A DNA stretch of 64,000 nucleotides from CAVPTL01 sp963708725 (GCA_963708725.1 CAVPTL010000008.1:558001-622000), one strand, 5' to 3'; counted from the first letter of the stretch, positions 1 to 7,446 are shown. Notes: generated by a model from the letters alone, not told the origin. Program-made: numbers and translations.

Positions 1-1
1 C

Positions 2-229
2 GATCCGGTGCATGTGGCCGTGGTCGAGGCAGCTGACGTGGTGGCGAATCTTCCGGAGGCGTTGGAGCGGATCGCGCCCGAGCTCGCGCGCGCGTCAGTT
101 GTGACGCTGATTACCGGACCCAGCCGCAGTGCGGACATCGAAGGGATTCTGATTCGCGGTGCCCACGGGCCCCGTGAGCTGCACGTCGTCTGGGTCGACG
201 GACCGCCCGGGGCGCCCCCGGCCGCCTGA
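2..229 (+). CDS. LUD-domain (LutC/YkgG-like) protein, C-terminal fragment
   Basis: The gene is cut by the left window edge; the open frame runs from base 2 to a TGA at 227-229 (75 residues). The tail contains the TLITGPSRSADIE and HGPRELHVVWVD motifs, typical of the C-terminus of LUD-domain proteins (the LutC/YkgG subunit of lactate-utilisation iron-sulfur oxidoreductases). In that family the motif lies in the Rossmann-like ligand-binding fold. Whether this is LutC or another LUD protein cannot be told from the tail. Its last 135 bases overlap an oppositely oriented small gene. Confidence 0.7.
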   Translation, partial: DPVHVAVVEAADVVANLPEALERIAPELARASVVTLITGPSRSADIEGILIRGAHGPRELHVVWVDGPPGAPPAA

Positions 230-373
230 ATGGGCGCGCTGCCAGTCGGCCAATTGCTCGTCTGTGAGGTCGCTCGGGGGCAACCGGCGGGCATATATGC
301 CAAAACGCACAAGGAAGCCCAGCCCGATCACCGCGGGGATGATGTGCGGAATGTGTTGAAGCACAAGGTCCAT
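95..373 (-). CDS. small one-helix membrane protein, unknown function
   Basis: Ninety-two residues, not recognised. An N-terminal amphipathic start is followed by one hydrophobic stretch (about residues 8-28, with IIPAVIGLGFLV), a basic patch (YARRL) that would stay cytoplasmic, and a hydrophilic Gly/Pro/Asn-rich tail. The ATG at 373 lies 8 nt downstream of a TACAGT -10 hexamer on the same strand and has no Shine-Dalgarno, matching the leaderless pattern of other genes here; this supports it being real. Its 3' half is antiparallel to the LUD gene, so the true C-terminus is less certain. Confidence 0.5.
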   Translation of the reverse strand: MDLVLQHIPHIIPAVIGLGFLVRFGIYARRLPPSDLTDEQLADWQRAHSGGRGRPGRSVDPDDVQLTGPVGTANQNPFDVRTAAGSGNQRHN

Positions 374-381
374 CCACCCTC

Positions 382-387
382 ACTGTA
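382..387 (-). promoter_or_regulatory. -10 hexamer (TACAGT) for the small membrane protein
   Basis: TACAGT read on the minus strand, 8 nt before the ATG at 373. It places transcription initiation at or next to the start codon. No clear -35 was seen. Confidence 0.4.
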
Positions 388-415
388 GACCCTGGACCTC
401 AGTAATGGGTTGGTT

Positions 416-444
416 TTGCCCCCGTCACGCCGGTCCCCTAAGAT
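416..444 (+). promoter_or_regulatory. promoter of the coxB-coxA-coxC operon, probably leaderless
   Basis: TTGCCC (416-421) and TAAGAT (439-444) are separated by exactly 17 bases. Only six bases lie between the -10 hexamer and the GTG at 451, so the transcript probably begins at the start codon. No Shine-Dalgarno is visible. Confidence 0.55.
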
Positions 445-450
445 TGCCGG

Positions 451-1473
451 GTGCAAGCTTTCAAAGTCGGGCTGTTCGCGGTCGTCCTGGGCACCATCGG
501 ATGGATAGCCGTGTACCTCACGCCCTCGTGGTTCCCGCCCCAGGCCTCGGTTCAAGCCGTCCGGCACGACCACATCTACTTCGCACTGATGATCATGGCG
601 TCCTACATCTTCGCCATCGTCGTTTCGTTCCTGGGCTACTCGATGTGGGTGTTTCGGGCCAAGGACGGCGACATGTCCGACGGCGAGCCCATTCACGGCA
701 ACACAATGCTCGAGATCGTGTGGACGGTGATTCCGCTCGTGCTCGTGCTTGGCTTTGCCGTCTACGGGGCATTCGTGCTCTCCAAGAACGAGAACACGTC
801 GAACGCCCGGCTGCTGGTGAACGTCACGGGTGAGGAGTTCGAGTGGCGGTTCGATTACCCGACCCAGAAAGTGCACTCAGGGATTCTGGAGCTGCCGGTC
901 AACCAGAAGGTCGTCTTCAAGGTTCATGGCCTCCCCAAGGACGTCATCCACGGGTTCTACATCCCGGCTTTCCGCGAGGGTATCGACGCGGTTCCGGGCG
1001 AGGTGACGACGCTGGTAGCCACGCCCGACCGGGTCGGCTCCTACAACGTCATCTGCAACATGCTGTGCGGCATCGGCCATAGCCAGATGCGCACGGTGGT
1101 CAATGTCGTTCCCCAGGAGAAGTTCGCCGCGTGGGTGCACACACAGCTGCATCCGCCAAAGCCCAAGCCGACGTCAGGGCCGATCGATGCCAAGGCGCTG
1201 TTCACGACCAACTGCGCCTCGTGCCACACGCTGTCGGCTGCCGGCTCGACCGGGACGATCGGTCCAGACCTCGACAACGTGAGTTCCGATGCCACCAAGT
1301 ACGGCAACGGCCAGTCGGCTGAGGACTACGTGAGAGAGTCGATCGTGGATCCGGATAAGGTAGTGGTGTCCGGCTTCCCATCCGGCACGATGCCGCCGAC
1401 CTTTGGAACATCGCTCAGCTCGCAGCAGATTGATGCACTCGTGGACTTCATCCTGAAAGGCAACAGCGGATGA
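451..1473 (+). CDS. coxB: cytochrome c oxidase subunit II fused to cytochrome c (caa3 type)
   Basis: Periplasm-facing CuA subunit of an aa3-type oxidase; it receives electrons from the bc complex or cytochrome c and passes them to subunit I. An N-terminal membrane anchor is followed by a second hydrophobic segment (about residues 88-110), then the cupredoxin domain with the CuA motif C202-x3-C206-x3-H210 and a nearby Met. A C-terminal class I cytochrome c domain carries a CASCH heme motif (C255 to H259) and a likely axial Met in the SGTMPP segment. The 340-residue length fits the subunit II-cytochrome c fusion family. First gene of a three-gene operon; its TGA overlaps the next ATG. Confidence 0.95.
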   Translation: MQAFKVGLFAVVLGTIGWIAVYLTPSWFPPQASVQAVRHDHIYFALMIMASYIFAIVVSFLGYSMWVFRAKDGDMSDGEPIHGNTMLEIVWTVIPLVLVLGFAVYGAFVLSKNENTSNARLLVNVTGEEFEWRFDYPTQKVHSGILELPVNQKVVFKVHGLPKDVIHGFYIPAFREGIDAVPGEVTTLVATPDRVGSYNVICNMLCGIGHSQMRTVVNVVPQEKFAAWVHTQLHPPKPKPTSGPIDAKALFTTNCASCHTLSAAGSTGTIGPDLDNVSSDATKYGNGQSAEDYVRESIVDPDKVVVSGFPSGTMPPTFGTSLSSQQIDALVDFILKGNSG

Positions 1474-3899
1474 CCGCACACGTTGAGGAACTTCCGGGGC
1501 AGAGCCATGGGCATGACCACGGCCACGGTCACAGCGGCCCCAAGAAGTCGATCTGGTTGCGCGGGAGCTGGGTGCGCGCCGCCTGGGTGTCCACGCTTGG
1601 CGCGCTGATCGGGCGCTTCGGCGTGATGGCGATCCGCAGCTGGCTGTTCGGGTACCCCGCCCAGGACTCCGGCGTCGAGGACACCTTCATGATGCTGTTC
1701 GGCGGCGTCGGGTTCCTGATCGGCATCGGCTGCTTCGATTACTGGTACGGCTACCTCGTCGGCAAGCACGATTGGGTCGAAGAGGATCACTCGGCGCACG
1801 GCGCCTACACCTGGAAGGACTACTTCAAGGTCAATACCGACCACAAGGTGATCGGTATCCAGTACCTGTGTACGACCTTCATCTTCTTCATGATCGGCGG
1901 CGCGCTGGCCGAGGGAGTCCGCGCCGAACTCGCGACGCCGGGTACCCAGTACTTCTCGCCGGGCACCTACAACGGCCTGTTCTCGGTACACGCGGCGCTG
2001 ATGATCTTCCTGTTCATCATCCCCGCCTTCGCCGGTCTCGCCAACGTGGTCATCCCGCTCATGCTGGGCGCGCAGGACATGGCCTTCCCGCGGCTCAACG
2101 CGCTGTCGTTCTGGATGCTCCCGATCGCCGGCGTGTGCATGTGCTCGTCGTTCCTGGTGGGTGCGTTCGACGCCGGCTGGACGAACTATCCGTCGCTCGC
2201 GGTGCACGGCCCTGCGGGCCAGACGTTCTGGGTGATGGGTGTGCAGTTCGCCGGCGCGTCGTCGATCGCGACGGCCGTCAACTTCCTGGTCACCATCGTG
2301 ACGATGCGCGCCCCAGGGATGACGTTCTGGCGGATGCCGCTGCTGGTGTGGGCGAACCTGGCGACGTCGACCCTGGTTGTGTTGGGCACGCCGTTCATCG
2401 CCGGTGCCCAGTTCATGGTGCTGTTCGACCGGTTGTTCCCGACGCACTTCTTTGATCCAGCCGCCGGCGGCAACTTAATTATGTACCAGCACATATTCTG
2501 GTTCTACTCGCACCCAGCGGTGTACATCATGATGCTGCCCGGGTTCGGGATCATTTCCGAGGTGATCGCGACTCATTCGCGCAAACCGATCTTCGGCTAC
2601 CGCCTGATCGCCCTCTCGACGGTCGCGATCGGTGTGCTCGGATTTACCGTGTGGGCGCACCACATGTTCATCGCGGGCATGGCTCCGTGGCTGCGCGTGC
2701 CCATGATGTTCACGACGATGCTGATCGCGGTCCCGACCGGCATCAAGATGTTCTCGTGGCTTGCGACCATGTGGAAGGGCGTGATCCATCTCACGACGGC
2801 CATGCTGTTTGCCTGTGGCTTCCTGTTCACGTTTGCGATCGGCGGCCTCTCCGGCGTCTTCCTGGCCGTGCTGCCGGTCGACATCAACGTCTCGAGCTCC
2901 TACTTCGTGGTCGCCCATATCCACTACGTGCTGTTCGGCGGCTCGGTGTTCACGATCTATGCGGGCATCTACCACTGGTATCCGAAGATGACCGGCCGGA
3001 TGTACGACGAGACGCTCGGAAAGCTGCACTTCTGGATCACGTTCTTTGCGTTCAACTTCACGTTCATGCCGATGCACTGGCTGGGTCTGGAGGAGATGCC
3101 GCGGCGCGTTGAGGACTACGACCCGAGGTTCGGCACCGTCAACTTCTTCATCTCGGTGTGGGCGTTCGTCCTGGGTGCCTCGACGCTGATCTTCCTCTAC
3201 AACATGATCCACTCGTGGGCCAAGGGCAAACGCGCGCCCGCCAACCCGTGGCGGTCGCTCACCCTGGAGTGGCAGGTGACCTCGCCACCGCCGATCTTCA
3301 ACTTCGACGAGCCGCCGCAGGTCGTGGGCAGCCCGTATGCCTACGGCATCCCCGGGGCGCGCCACGCCATCGTGACCGTGCACACGCCGGAACCGGTCGC
3401 ACGCCCCATGCCGGCGGTGCTTGCCACCGCTACGCCCGCTCAAAGGGAGGCGATCATGTCGACGCTCAAACACATACTGGTGGTCGCGAACCAGACGGTC
3501 GCGAGCGAACCGCTGATCGCCGCGGTGCGGGCGCGGGCCCAGGCCGAACCGAGCCGTGTGACCGTGATCTGCCCGCAGAACGACCCGAGCGACAGTTGGG
3601 TGGTGGACGAGGAGGATGTGGCTGCCGAGACGCGCCGTCGCCTCGACGCGACGCTGGCTGCACTCTCCAACGCGGGGGTGCAGGCCGAGGGTCACGTGGT
3701 CGCGGCCGACCCGTACACCGCGGTGCTGGACGTGGTGGAGTCCGACGACCCGCCCGCCGAGATCATCGTCTCGACACTGCCTCGCACTCGCTCAGGCTGG
3801 ATGCGGCGCGACCTGATCGAGCGACTGCGTGATCGCGTCGACGTGCCGGTCTCTCATGTCGAGGCCGATATGCGTACCGATCCGGCGGAGAGCCGTTGA
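1470..3899 (+). CDS. coxA: cytochrome c oxidase subunit I with C-terminal Usp-like domain
   Basis: Heme-copper oxidase catalytic subunit, 809 residues against about 550-600 for the core family. Residues 1-25 are His/Gly rich (SHGHDHGHGH). They precede two extra hydrophobic segments (about 30-85), then the canonical COX1 core from about residue 115 (YFKVNTDHKVIG), including the HPAVYIMMLPGFG active-site helix and the C-terminal FMPMHWLGL and MPRR motifs. After about residue 650 a universal-stress-protein-like alpha/beta domain follows (ILVVANQTV beginning, IIVSTLPRTRSGWMRRDLIERL end). There is no stop between the parts. An internal AAAGGGAGG six bases before an in-frame ATG (residue 663) could also make the Usp part alone. 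The start is coupled to coxB through ATGA. Confidence 0.93.
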   Translation: MTAHVEELPGQSHGHDHGHGHSGPKKSIWLRGSWVRAAWVSTLGALIGRFGVMAIRSWLFGYPAQDSGVEDTFMMLFGGVGFLIGIGCFDYWYGYLVGKHDWVEEDHSAHGAYTWKDYFKVNTDHKVIGIQYLCTTFIFFMIGGALAEGVRAELATPGTQYFSPGTYNGLFSVHAALMIFLFIIPAFAGLANVVIPLMLGAQDMAFPRLNALSFWMLPIAGVCMCSSFLVGAFDAGWTNYPSLAVHGPAGQTFWVMGVQFAGASSIATAVNFLVTIVTMRAPGMTFWRMPLLVWANLATSTLVVLGTPFIAGAQFMVLFDRLFPTHFFDPAAGGNLIMYQHIFWFYSHPAVYIMMLPGFGIISEVIATHSRKPIFGYRLIALSTVAIGVLGFTVWAHHMFIAGMAPWLRVPMMFTTMLIAVPTGIKMFSWLATMWKGVIHLTTAMLFACGFLFTFAIGGLSGVFLAVLPVDINVSSSYFVVAHIHYVLFGGSVFTIYAGIYHWYPKMTGRMYDETLGKLHFWITFFAFNFTFMPMHWLGLEEMPRRVEDYDPRFGTVNFFISVWAFVLGASTLIFLYNMIHSWAKGKRAPANPWRSLTLEWQVTSPPPIFNFDEPPQVVGSPYAYGIPGARHAIVTVHTPEPVARPMPAVLATATPAQREAIMSTLKHILVVANQTVASEPLIAAVRARAQAEPSRVTVICPQNDPSDSWVVDEEDVAAETRRRLDATLAALSNAGVQAEGHVVAADPYTAVLDVVESDDPPAEIIVSTLPRTRSGWMRRDLIERLRDRVDVPVSHVEADMRTDPAESR
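3442..3458 (+). promoter_or_regulatory. internal ribosome binding site and in-frame ATG within coxA
   Basis: AAAGGGAGG (3442-3450) is a strong Shine-Dalgarno five bases before ATG 3456-3458. The ATG is in frame with coxA and sits exactly at the start of the Usp-like domain (MSTLKHILVVANQ). Either the domain was once a separate gene that lost its stop-start junction, or both a fusion and a free 147-residue Usp protein are made. Confidence 0.55.
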
Positions 3900-4507
3900 G
3901 CGCCCACAGCGTTCCGATCGACGGTCCAGCCCTGCCCGATGCAGCCGCTGAGCAGCCTCACGAGAGCCTTCTGACCAACCGCGTCTACCTCGGGATGGTC
4001 ATGTTCCTGGGGTCGGAGGCCATGCTCTTCGGGTCGTTCTTCACGGCCTTCTTCTTCCTTCGCTTCACAAGCTCCAGCTGGCCGACGGACGGGCTCACCC
4101 TCCCGGTCGAAGCGACCGGGATCAACACCGCGATCCTGATCAGCTCGTCGTTCACGATGCATTGGGCGCTGGTCTCGATCCGCCGCAACAGCCGGTTTGG
4201 GTTGGTACTTGGCCTGGGCCTGACGCTGCTGATGGGAGTGACCTTCCTCGCGCTCCAGATCCACGAGTACCTCACGCTCGGATTCTCGCCCTCGACCAAT
4301 GCATTCAGCGGCGCGTTCTTCGCGCTGACCGGTCTGCACGGATTCCACGTGCTGATCGGCGCGACGCTCTTGACAATCGCCTTCACGCGCGCATCGCGCG
4401 GACACTACTCCCCGGAATCCCACCTCGGCCTCGAAGTGACCGGCCTCTACTGGCACTTCGTCGACGTCGTCTGGATTCTCCTCTACACAGTCGTCTACCT
4501 CTTGTAG
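3896..4507 (+). CDS. coxC: cytochrome c oxidase subunit III
   Basis: Five-helix subunit III of about 203 residues, typical of actinobacterial oxidases. It begins at a TTG that overlaps the coxA stop (TTGA). After a hydrophilic N-terminus come helices including FLGSEAMLFGSFFTAFFFLRF, TAILISSSFTMHWAL and the conserved LTGLHGFHVLIG and YWHFVDVVWILLY motifs of the family. It stabilises subunit I in the membrane. Last gene of the plus-strand oxidase operon; the TAG lies inside the left arm of a long inverted repeat. Confidence 0.93.
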   Translation: MSAHSVPIDGPALPDAAAEQPHESLLTNRVYLGMVMFLGSEAMLFGSFFTAFFFLRFTSSSWPTDGLTLPVEATGINTAILISSSFTMHWALVSIRRNSRFGLVLGLGLTLLMGVTFLALQIHEYLTLGFSPSTNAFSGAFFALTGLHGFHVLIGATLLTIAFTRASRGHYSPESHLGLEVTGLYWHFVDVVWILLYTVVYLL

Positions 4508-4623
4508 CTCGGCGGGCGGCTGCAAACCTACGCGTGGCGGTGTCCTCGGTTGGGCAAGTGCGAAGCACGTGCCCTCCCTCGTCCTTGCCCCGCTTGGTTT
4601 TCGCTCGCCGGCCGAGCTACAAG
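4501..4623. repeat. composite inverted-repeat element with nested hairpin
   Basis: Two 13-base arms, 4501-4513 and 4611-4623, are exact reverse complements (CTTGTAGCTCGGC). Pairing extends to about 18 bp with one mismatch (4501-4518 with 4606-4623). Inside, 4552-4561 and 4565-4574 form a second hairpin (9 of 10 pairs, GAA loop), and the same GGGCAAG can alternatively pair with CTTGCCC at about 4583-4589. The left arm includes the coxC stop codon. The layout resembles a small palindromic intergenic element and could act as a terminator between the convergent oxidase operons. Confidence 0.6.
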
Positions 4624-4626
4624 GGC

Positions 4627-4659
4627 GTGAATAAATGGTGCCTGGCACCATTTATTCAC
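4627..4659. terminator. perfect 16-bp palindrome between convergent cox operons
   Basis: Arms 4627-4642 and 4644-4659 are perfect reverse complements around a single T (core GGTGCCTGGCACC, AT-rich outer part). Located 8 bases after the stop of the minus-strand oxidase operon, it would form a strong hairpin in either direction and probably terminates transcription. A related copy lies at 55425-55453 at the end of the cytochrome bc operon. Confidence 0.6.
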
Positions 4660-4667
4660 CTTTGAGC

Positions 4668-4889
4668 CTAGTCGGGGAGGTTGCGGTATTCCTCGAGGGA
4701 GTCGCGCACCCAGACGAAGATGGCGCCGATTGTGATCATGGCGCCGATCGAGACGAGTGCCAGACGGTAGATGCGCGCGTCGGGCACGAACCCGAACAGC
4801 AGCAGTGCGATCCCAAAGCCGGTCACAATCGGGACTCCCGACGGCGACGGCAGGTGGAACGGGTTTTGGTCGTGGTCTTCGTCAGCCAT
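4668..4889 (-). CDS. cytochrome c oxidase subunit IV-like small membrane protein
   Basis: Seventy-three residues from the ATG at 4889. A hydrophilic acidic N-terminus (MADEDHDQNPFHLPSP) is followed by two hydrophobic segments (about 20-36 and 43-61) and a charged C-terminus (RDSLEEYRNLPD). The size, the two-helix hairpin and the position at the end of an oxidase operon fit the small actinobacterial oxidase subunit IV group. The open frame extends further upstream, but that part overlaps the 38-residue peptide gene, so the internal ATG is preferred. Confidence 0.7.
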   Translation of the reverse strand: MADEDHDQNPFHLPSPSGVPIVTGFGIALLLFGFVPDARIYRLALVSIGAMITIGAIFVWVRDSLEEYRNLPD

Positions 4890-4891
4890 GA

Positions 4892-5008
4892 TCAGTAGTG
4901 GATCGTGATCTCGCCGACCACGAAGGTCGCGGCCAGGATCAGGAGCGAGGCGAGTGACAGCCACAGCGCGAGGCGGATGTTCTTGTTGGCGGTTCGCTTA
5001 TCGAGCAT
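4892..5008 (-). CDS. 38-residue single-helix membrane peptide in oxidase operon
   Basis: A short frame from ATG 5008 to TGA 4892: a basic N-terminus (MLDKRTANKN), one hydrophobic helix (about residues 12-31, ALWLSLASLLILAATFVVG) and a short tail ending ITIHY. The start lies one base after the coxA2 stop and the stop lies two bases before the subunit IV start, so it fits exactly into the operon. Basic residues before the helix predict N-in orientation. It may be an accessory oxidase subunit, as known for other heme-copper oxidases; no family was recognised. Confidence 0.65.
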   Translation of the reverse strand: MLDKRTANKNIRLALWLSLASLLILAATFVVGEITIHY

Positions 5009-5009
5009 C

Positions 5010-6671
5010 TCAGGCTTTCGATTCTATCGCCGCTGCGTCCGCGGCCTGCCGCTGTCGCAGGTCGTACAGCGGGCGCTCGCTGCGGATCGGGGGCAGGTCG
5101 TCGAAGTTGTGGGCCGGCGGCGGGGAGGTCGTGTACCACTCGAGGCTGTTGCCGCCCCACGGATCGTTCGGGGCGATCCGGCCGTAGCGCAGCGAGCTGA
5201 TGCAGTTCCACAGCACCATCATCACGCCGACGGCCAGCAGCAGCGCGCCGATGGTGGCCAGTTGGTTGTAGATCTGCCAGCTGTGCTCGGTGTACGTCGA
5301 CACCCGTCGGCGCATGCCCGAGAGACCCGCGGCGTGCATCGGGAAGAACGTCAGGTTGAAGGCGATGAACAGCACCCAGAAGCTGCGAACAGCGAGCTTG
5401 CGATCGAGCATCCGGCCCGTGATCTTCGGATACCAGAAGTGCACCCCCGCCATCACCGCGAACACCGGAACCGTGCCCAGCACGTAGTGGAAGTGGGCCA
5501 CCACGAAATACGTATCGGTGGTGTACTGGTCGATCGGGTAGACGGCCAGCATGATCCCCGAAAGCCCGCCGATGATGAACAGCCCGATGAAGCCGACCGC
5601 GAACAGCATTGGTGGCTCGAATCGCAGCCGGCCCATCCACATCGTGCCGATCCAGTTGAAGATCTTGACCCCGGTGGGGATCGCGATCAGGAGCGACGTG
5701 AACATGAACCAGATCTGCAGCGGCTCCGAGAACCCGACGGCGAACATGTGGTGGCCCCAGACCAGGAAGCCGAGGAACGCGATCGCCGCGGTGGAGTACA
5801 CGAGTGCGCGATACCCGAACAGCGGCTTGCGCGAGAACACCGGCAGGATCTCGGAGATCATTCCGAACCCGGGCAGGGCCATCACGTACACCACCGGGTG
5901 TGAGTAGAACCAGAACAGGTGCTGATACAGCAGCACGTTGCCGGAGTGCGCCGGGTTGTAGAAGTTCGTGCCGTAGTTGCGGTCGAGCAGCAACATCGTG
6001 AGGGCTCCCGCCAGCACCGGCCCGGCGGCCACGATCATGATCGAGTAGATCTCGATCGTCCACGTGAACAGTGGCATCCGCGACAGCCGCATTCCGGGAG
6101 CGCGCATGTTGTGGATGGTGCACAGGAAGTTGATCGCCCCGATCAGCGATGAGATCCCGATCACATGCAGGCCCACGATCCACAAGTCCTGGCCATGGCC
6201 GGGCGAGAGCACCGACAGCGGTGGGTAGCTCGTCCAGCCGGAGTCGGCCGGCCCGCCGCCCCAGACGAACCCGGAGTACAGGATGATGCCCCCGAACAGG
6301 AGCAGCCAGAACGACAGCGCGTTGAGGCGCGGGAACGCCATGTCGCGGGCGCCGATCTGGAGCGGCACGAGGTAGTTGCCGAACGCCGCCATCACGGGCA
6401 CCACGAACAGGAAGATCATGGTCGTGCCGTGCATGGTCATGATCTGGTCGTAGGCCTCCGACGAGATCAGCGTGTTGTTGGTGTGCTCGAGCTGGAGCCG
6501 GATCACCAACGCGAAGATGCCGCCGATCAGGAAGAACACGAAGGTCGTGACCAGGTAGAGGATCCCGATGCGCTTGTGGTCGACGGTCGTGATCCAGGAC
6601 ATGAACCCGCCGCCGTCGGCTTCGGGAAGCTGGGCCACGGTGGGCGTAGGAGCTGCTTCGGTGGTAGCCAC
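5010..6671 (-). CDS. ctaD: cytochrome c oxidase subunit I (second copy, standard length)
   Basis: Catalytic heme a/a3-CuB subunit, 553 residues from the GTG at 6671 whose first base is shared with the coxB2 TAG. It carries the family signatures: TVDHKRIGILYL near the first helix, the HPVVYVMALPGFGMISE helix, WGHHMFAVG, and a long C-terminal segment ending in the cytoplasmic tail. It lacks the His-rich N-terminus and Usp domain of the other copy, so the two oxidases are not recent duplicates. Second gene of a four-gene minus-strand operon. Confidence 0.95.
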   Translation of the reverse strand: MATTEAAPTPTVAQLPEADGGGFMSWITTVDHKRIGILYLVTTFVFFLIGGIFALVIRLQLEHTNNTLISSEAYDQIMTMHGTTMIFLFVVPVMAAFGNYLVPLQIGARDMAFPRLNALSFWLLLFGGIILYSGFVWGGGPADSGWTSYPPLSVLSPGHGQDLWIVGLHVIGISSLIGAINFLCTIHNMRAPGMRLSRMPLFTWTIEIYSIMIVAAGPVLAGALTMLLLDRNYGTNFYNPAHSGNVLLYQHLFWFYSHPVVYVMALPGFGMISEILPVFSRKPLFGYRALVYSTAAIAFLGFLVWGHHMFAVGFSEPLQIWFMFTSLLIAIPTGVKIFNWIGTMWMGRLRFEPPMLFAVGFIGLFIIGGLSGIMLAVYPIDQYTTDTYFVVAHFHYVLGTVPVFAVMAGVHFWYPKITGRMLDRKLAVRSFWVLFIAFNLTFFPMHAAGLSGMRRRVSTYTEHSWQIYNQLATIGALLLAVGVMMVLWNCISSLRYGRIAPNDPWGGNSLEWYTTSPPPAHNFDDLPPIRSERPLYDLRQRQAADAAAIESKA

Positions 6672-7396
6672 TAGGTCAGCGAGTCCCGGTATTTGGCGTT
6701 CCAGGTGGCGAGCGGAACGACGTGGACGGTGATCGTCATCGAGGCGTGGCCGATGCCGCAGAACTCTGCGCAGGCCCCGACAAACGTGCCCACCTGACTG
6801 GGCGTGAACCCGACGTAGTTGGTGCGGCCGGGCAACGCGTCGATCTTCGGGGCGAGCGAGGGCACCCACCAGTCGTGGTCGACGTCCTTCGACGTCACCG
6901 ACAGCTTCACCGGCCGACCCACCGGGATGACCAAAATCCCGCCCGGCGCGATCTTGCCCGACGGGTAGGTGTAGGTGAACGAGAACTGCTGAGCTGTGAC
7001 GTTGACGTCCATCGCGTGTGACGAGATCTTCTCAGCACTCGGGATCTTCACGAGCGTGAACACGAGGATGCCGATCACGATCAGCGCCGGCACCACCGTC
7101 CAGCCAATCTCGAGCCGCGTCGAACCGTGGGTCTGGGGCGGCTCGTGGGTGTCGCCACGGCGTTCGCGGAACCGCACCGCGGTGTACAGCAGCCAGCCGC
7201 CCACGAGCACGAAGATCGTGAGACAGATCCCGAGCAGGCCGAAGTAGAGGCTTTTTATCGAGTCCGCATTCCCGCTATCGGGAGTGTTTGGCGTCGCCGT
7301 GTCGGCAAATGCAGGCGCGGCCGCGACCAGGAGTACCAGTAGCGCGAGCGCCGCTGCGGCGGCCCAAAGGCGGGGTCGACGATGAAACACAGTCAC
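6671..7396 (-). CDS. ctaC: cytochrome c oxidase subunit II (without cytochrome c domain)
   Basis: CuA subunit of 241 residues. A signal peptide or first anchor (LWAAAAALALLVLLVAAAPAFA) is followed by two helices (about 50-72 and 98-116) and the cupredoxin domain with the CuA motif CAEFCGIGHASM near the C-terminus. It ends shortly after the motif and so has no fused heme domain, unlike the plus-strand copy. The GTG start is preferred because of the TACAAT hexamer upstream. First gene of the minus-strand oxidase operon. Confidence 0.94.
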   Translation of the reverse strand: MTVFHRRPRLWAAAAALALLVLLVAAAPAFADTATPNTPDSGNADSIKSLYFGLLGICLTIFVLVGGWLLYTAVRFRERRGDTHEPPQTHGSTRLEIGWTVVPALIVIGILVFTLVKIPSAEKISSHAMDVNVTAQQFSFTYTYPSGKIAPGGILVIPVGRPVKLSVTSKDVDHDWWVPSLAPKIDALPGRTNYVGFTPSQVGTFVGACAEFCGIGHASMTITVHVVPLATWNAKYRDSLT

Positions 7397-7406
7397 AGGC
7401 GGGCGG

Positions 7407-7412
7407 ATTGTA
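7407..7412 (-). promoter_or_regulatory. -10 hexamer (TACAAT) of the second oxidase operon
   Basis: TACAAT on the minus strand, 10 nt before the GTG at 7396. The predicted leader is only a few bases long. Confidence 0.4.
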
Positions 7413-7446
7413 CAGCGCCCCAGCGGTCGTTGGCTGCGGGGTCAGC

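Noticed and set aside
1326..2447. 373-residue minus-strand open frame opposite coxA
   Set aside because: Arg/His/Glu-rich product with no motif, fully antisense to a conserved oxidase gene; a codon-position shadow of high-GC coding DNA.
2475..3695. 406-residue minus-strand open frame opposite coxA
   Set aside because: Same reason: low-complexity Arg/His/Asp composition and no recognisable fold, opposite strongly conserved coding sequence.
4905..5903. 332-residue plus-strand open frame opposite the second subunit I
   Set aside because: Antisense shadow; composition dominated by Arg, His, Asp and Pro.
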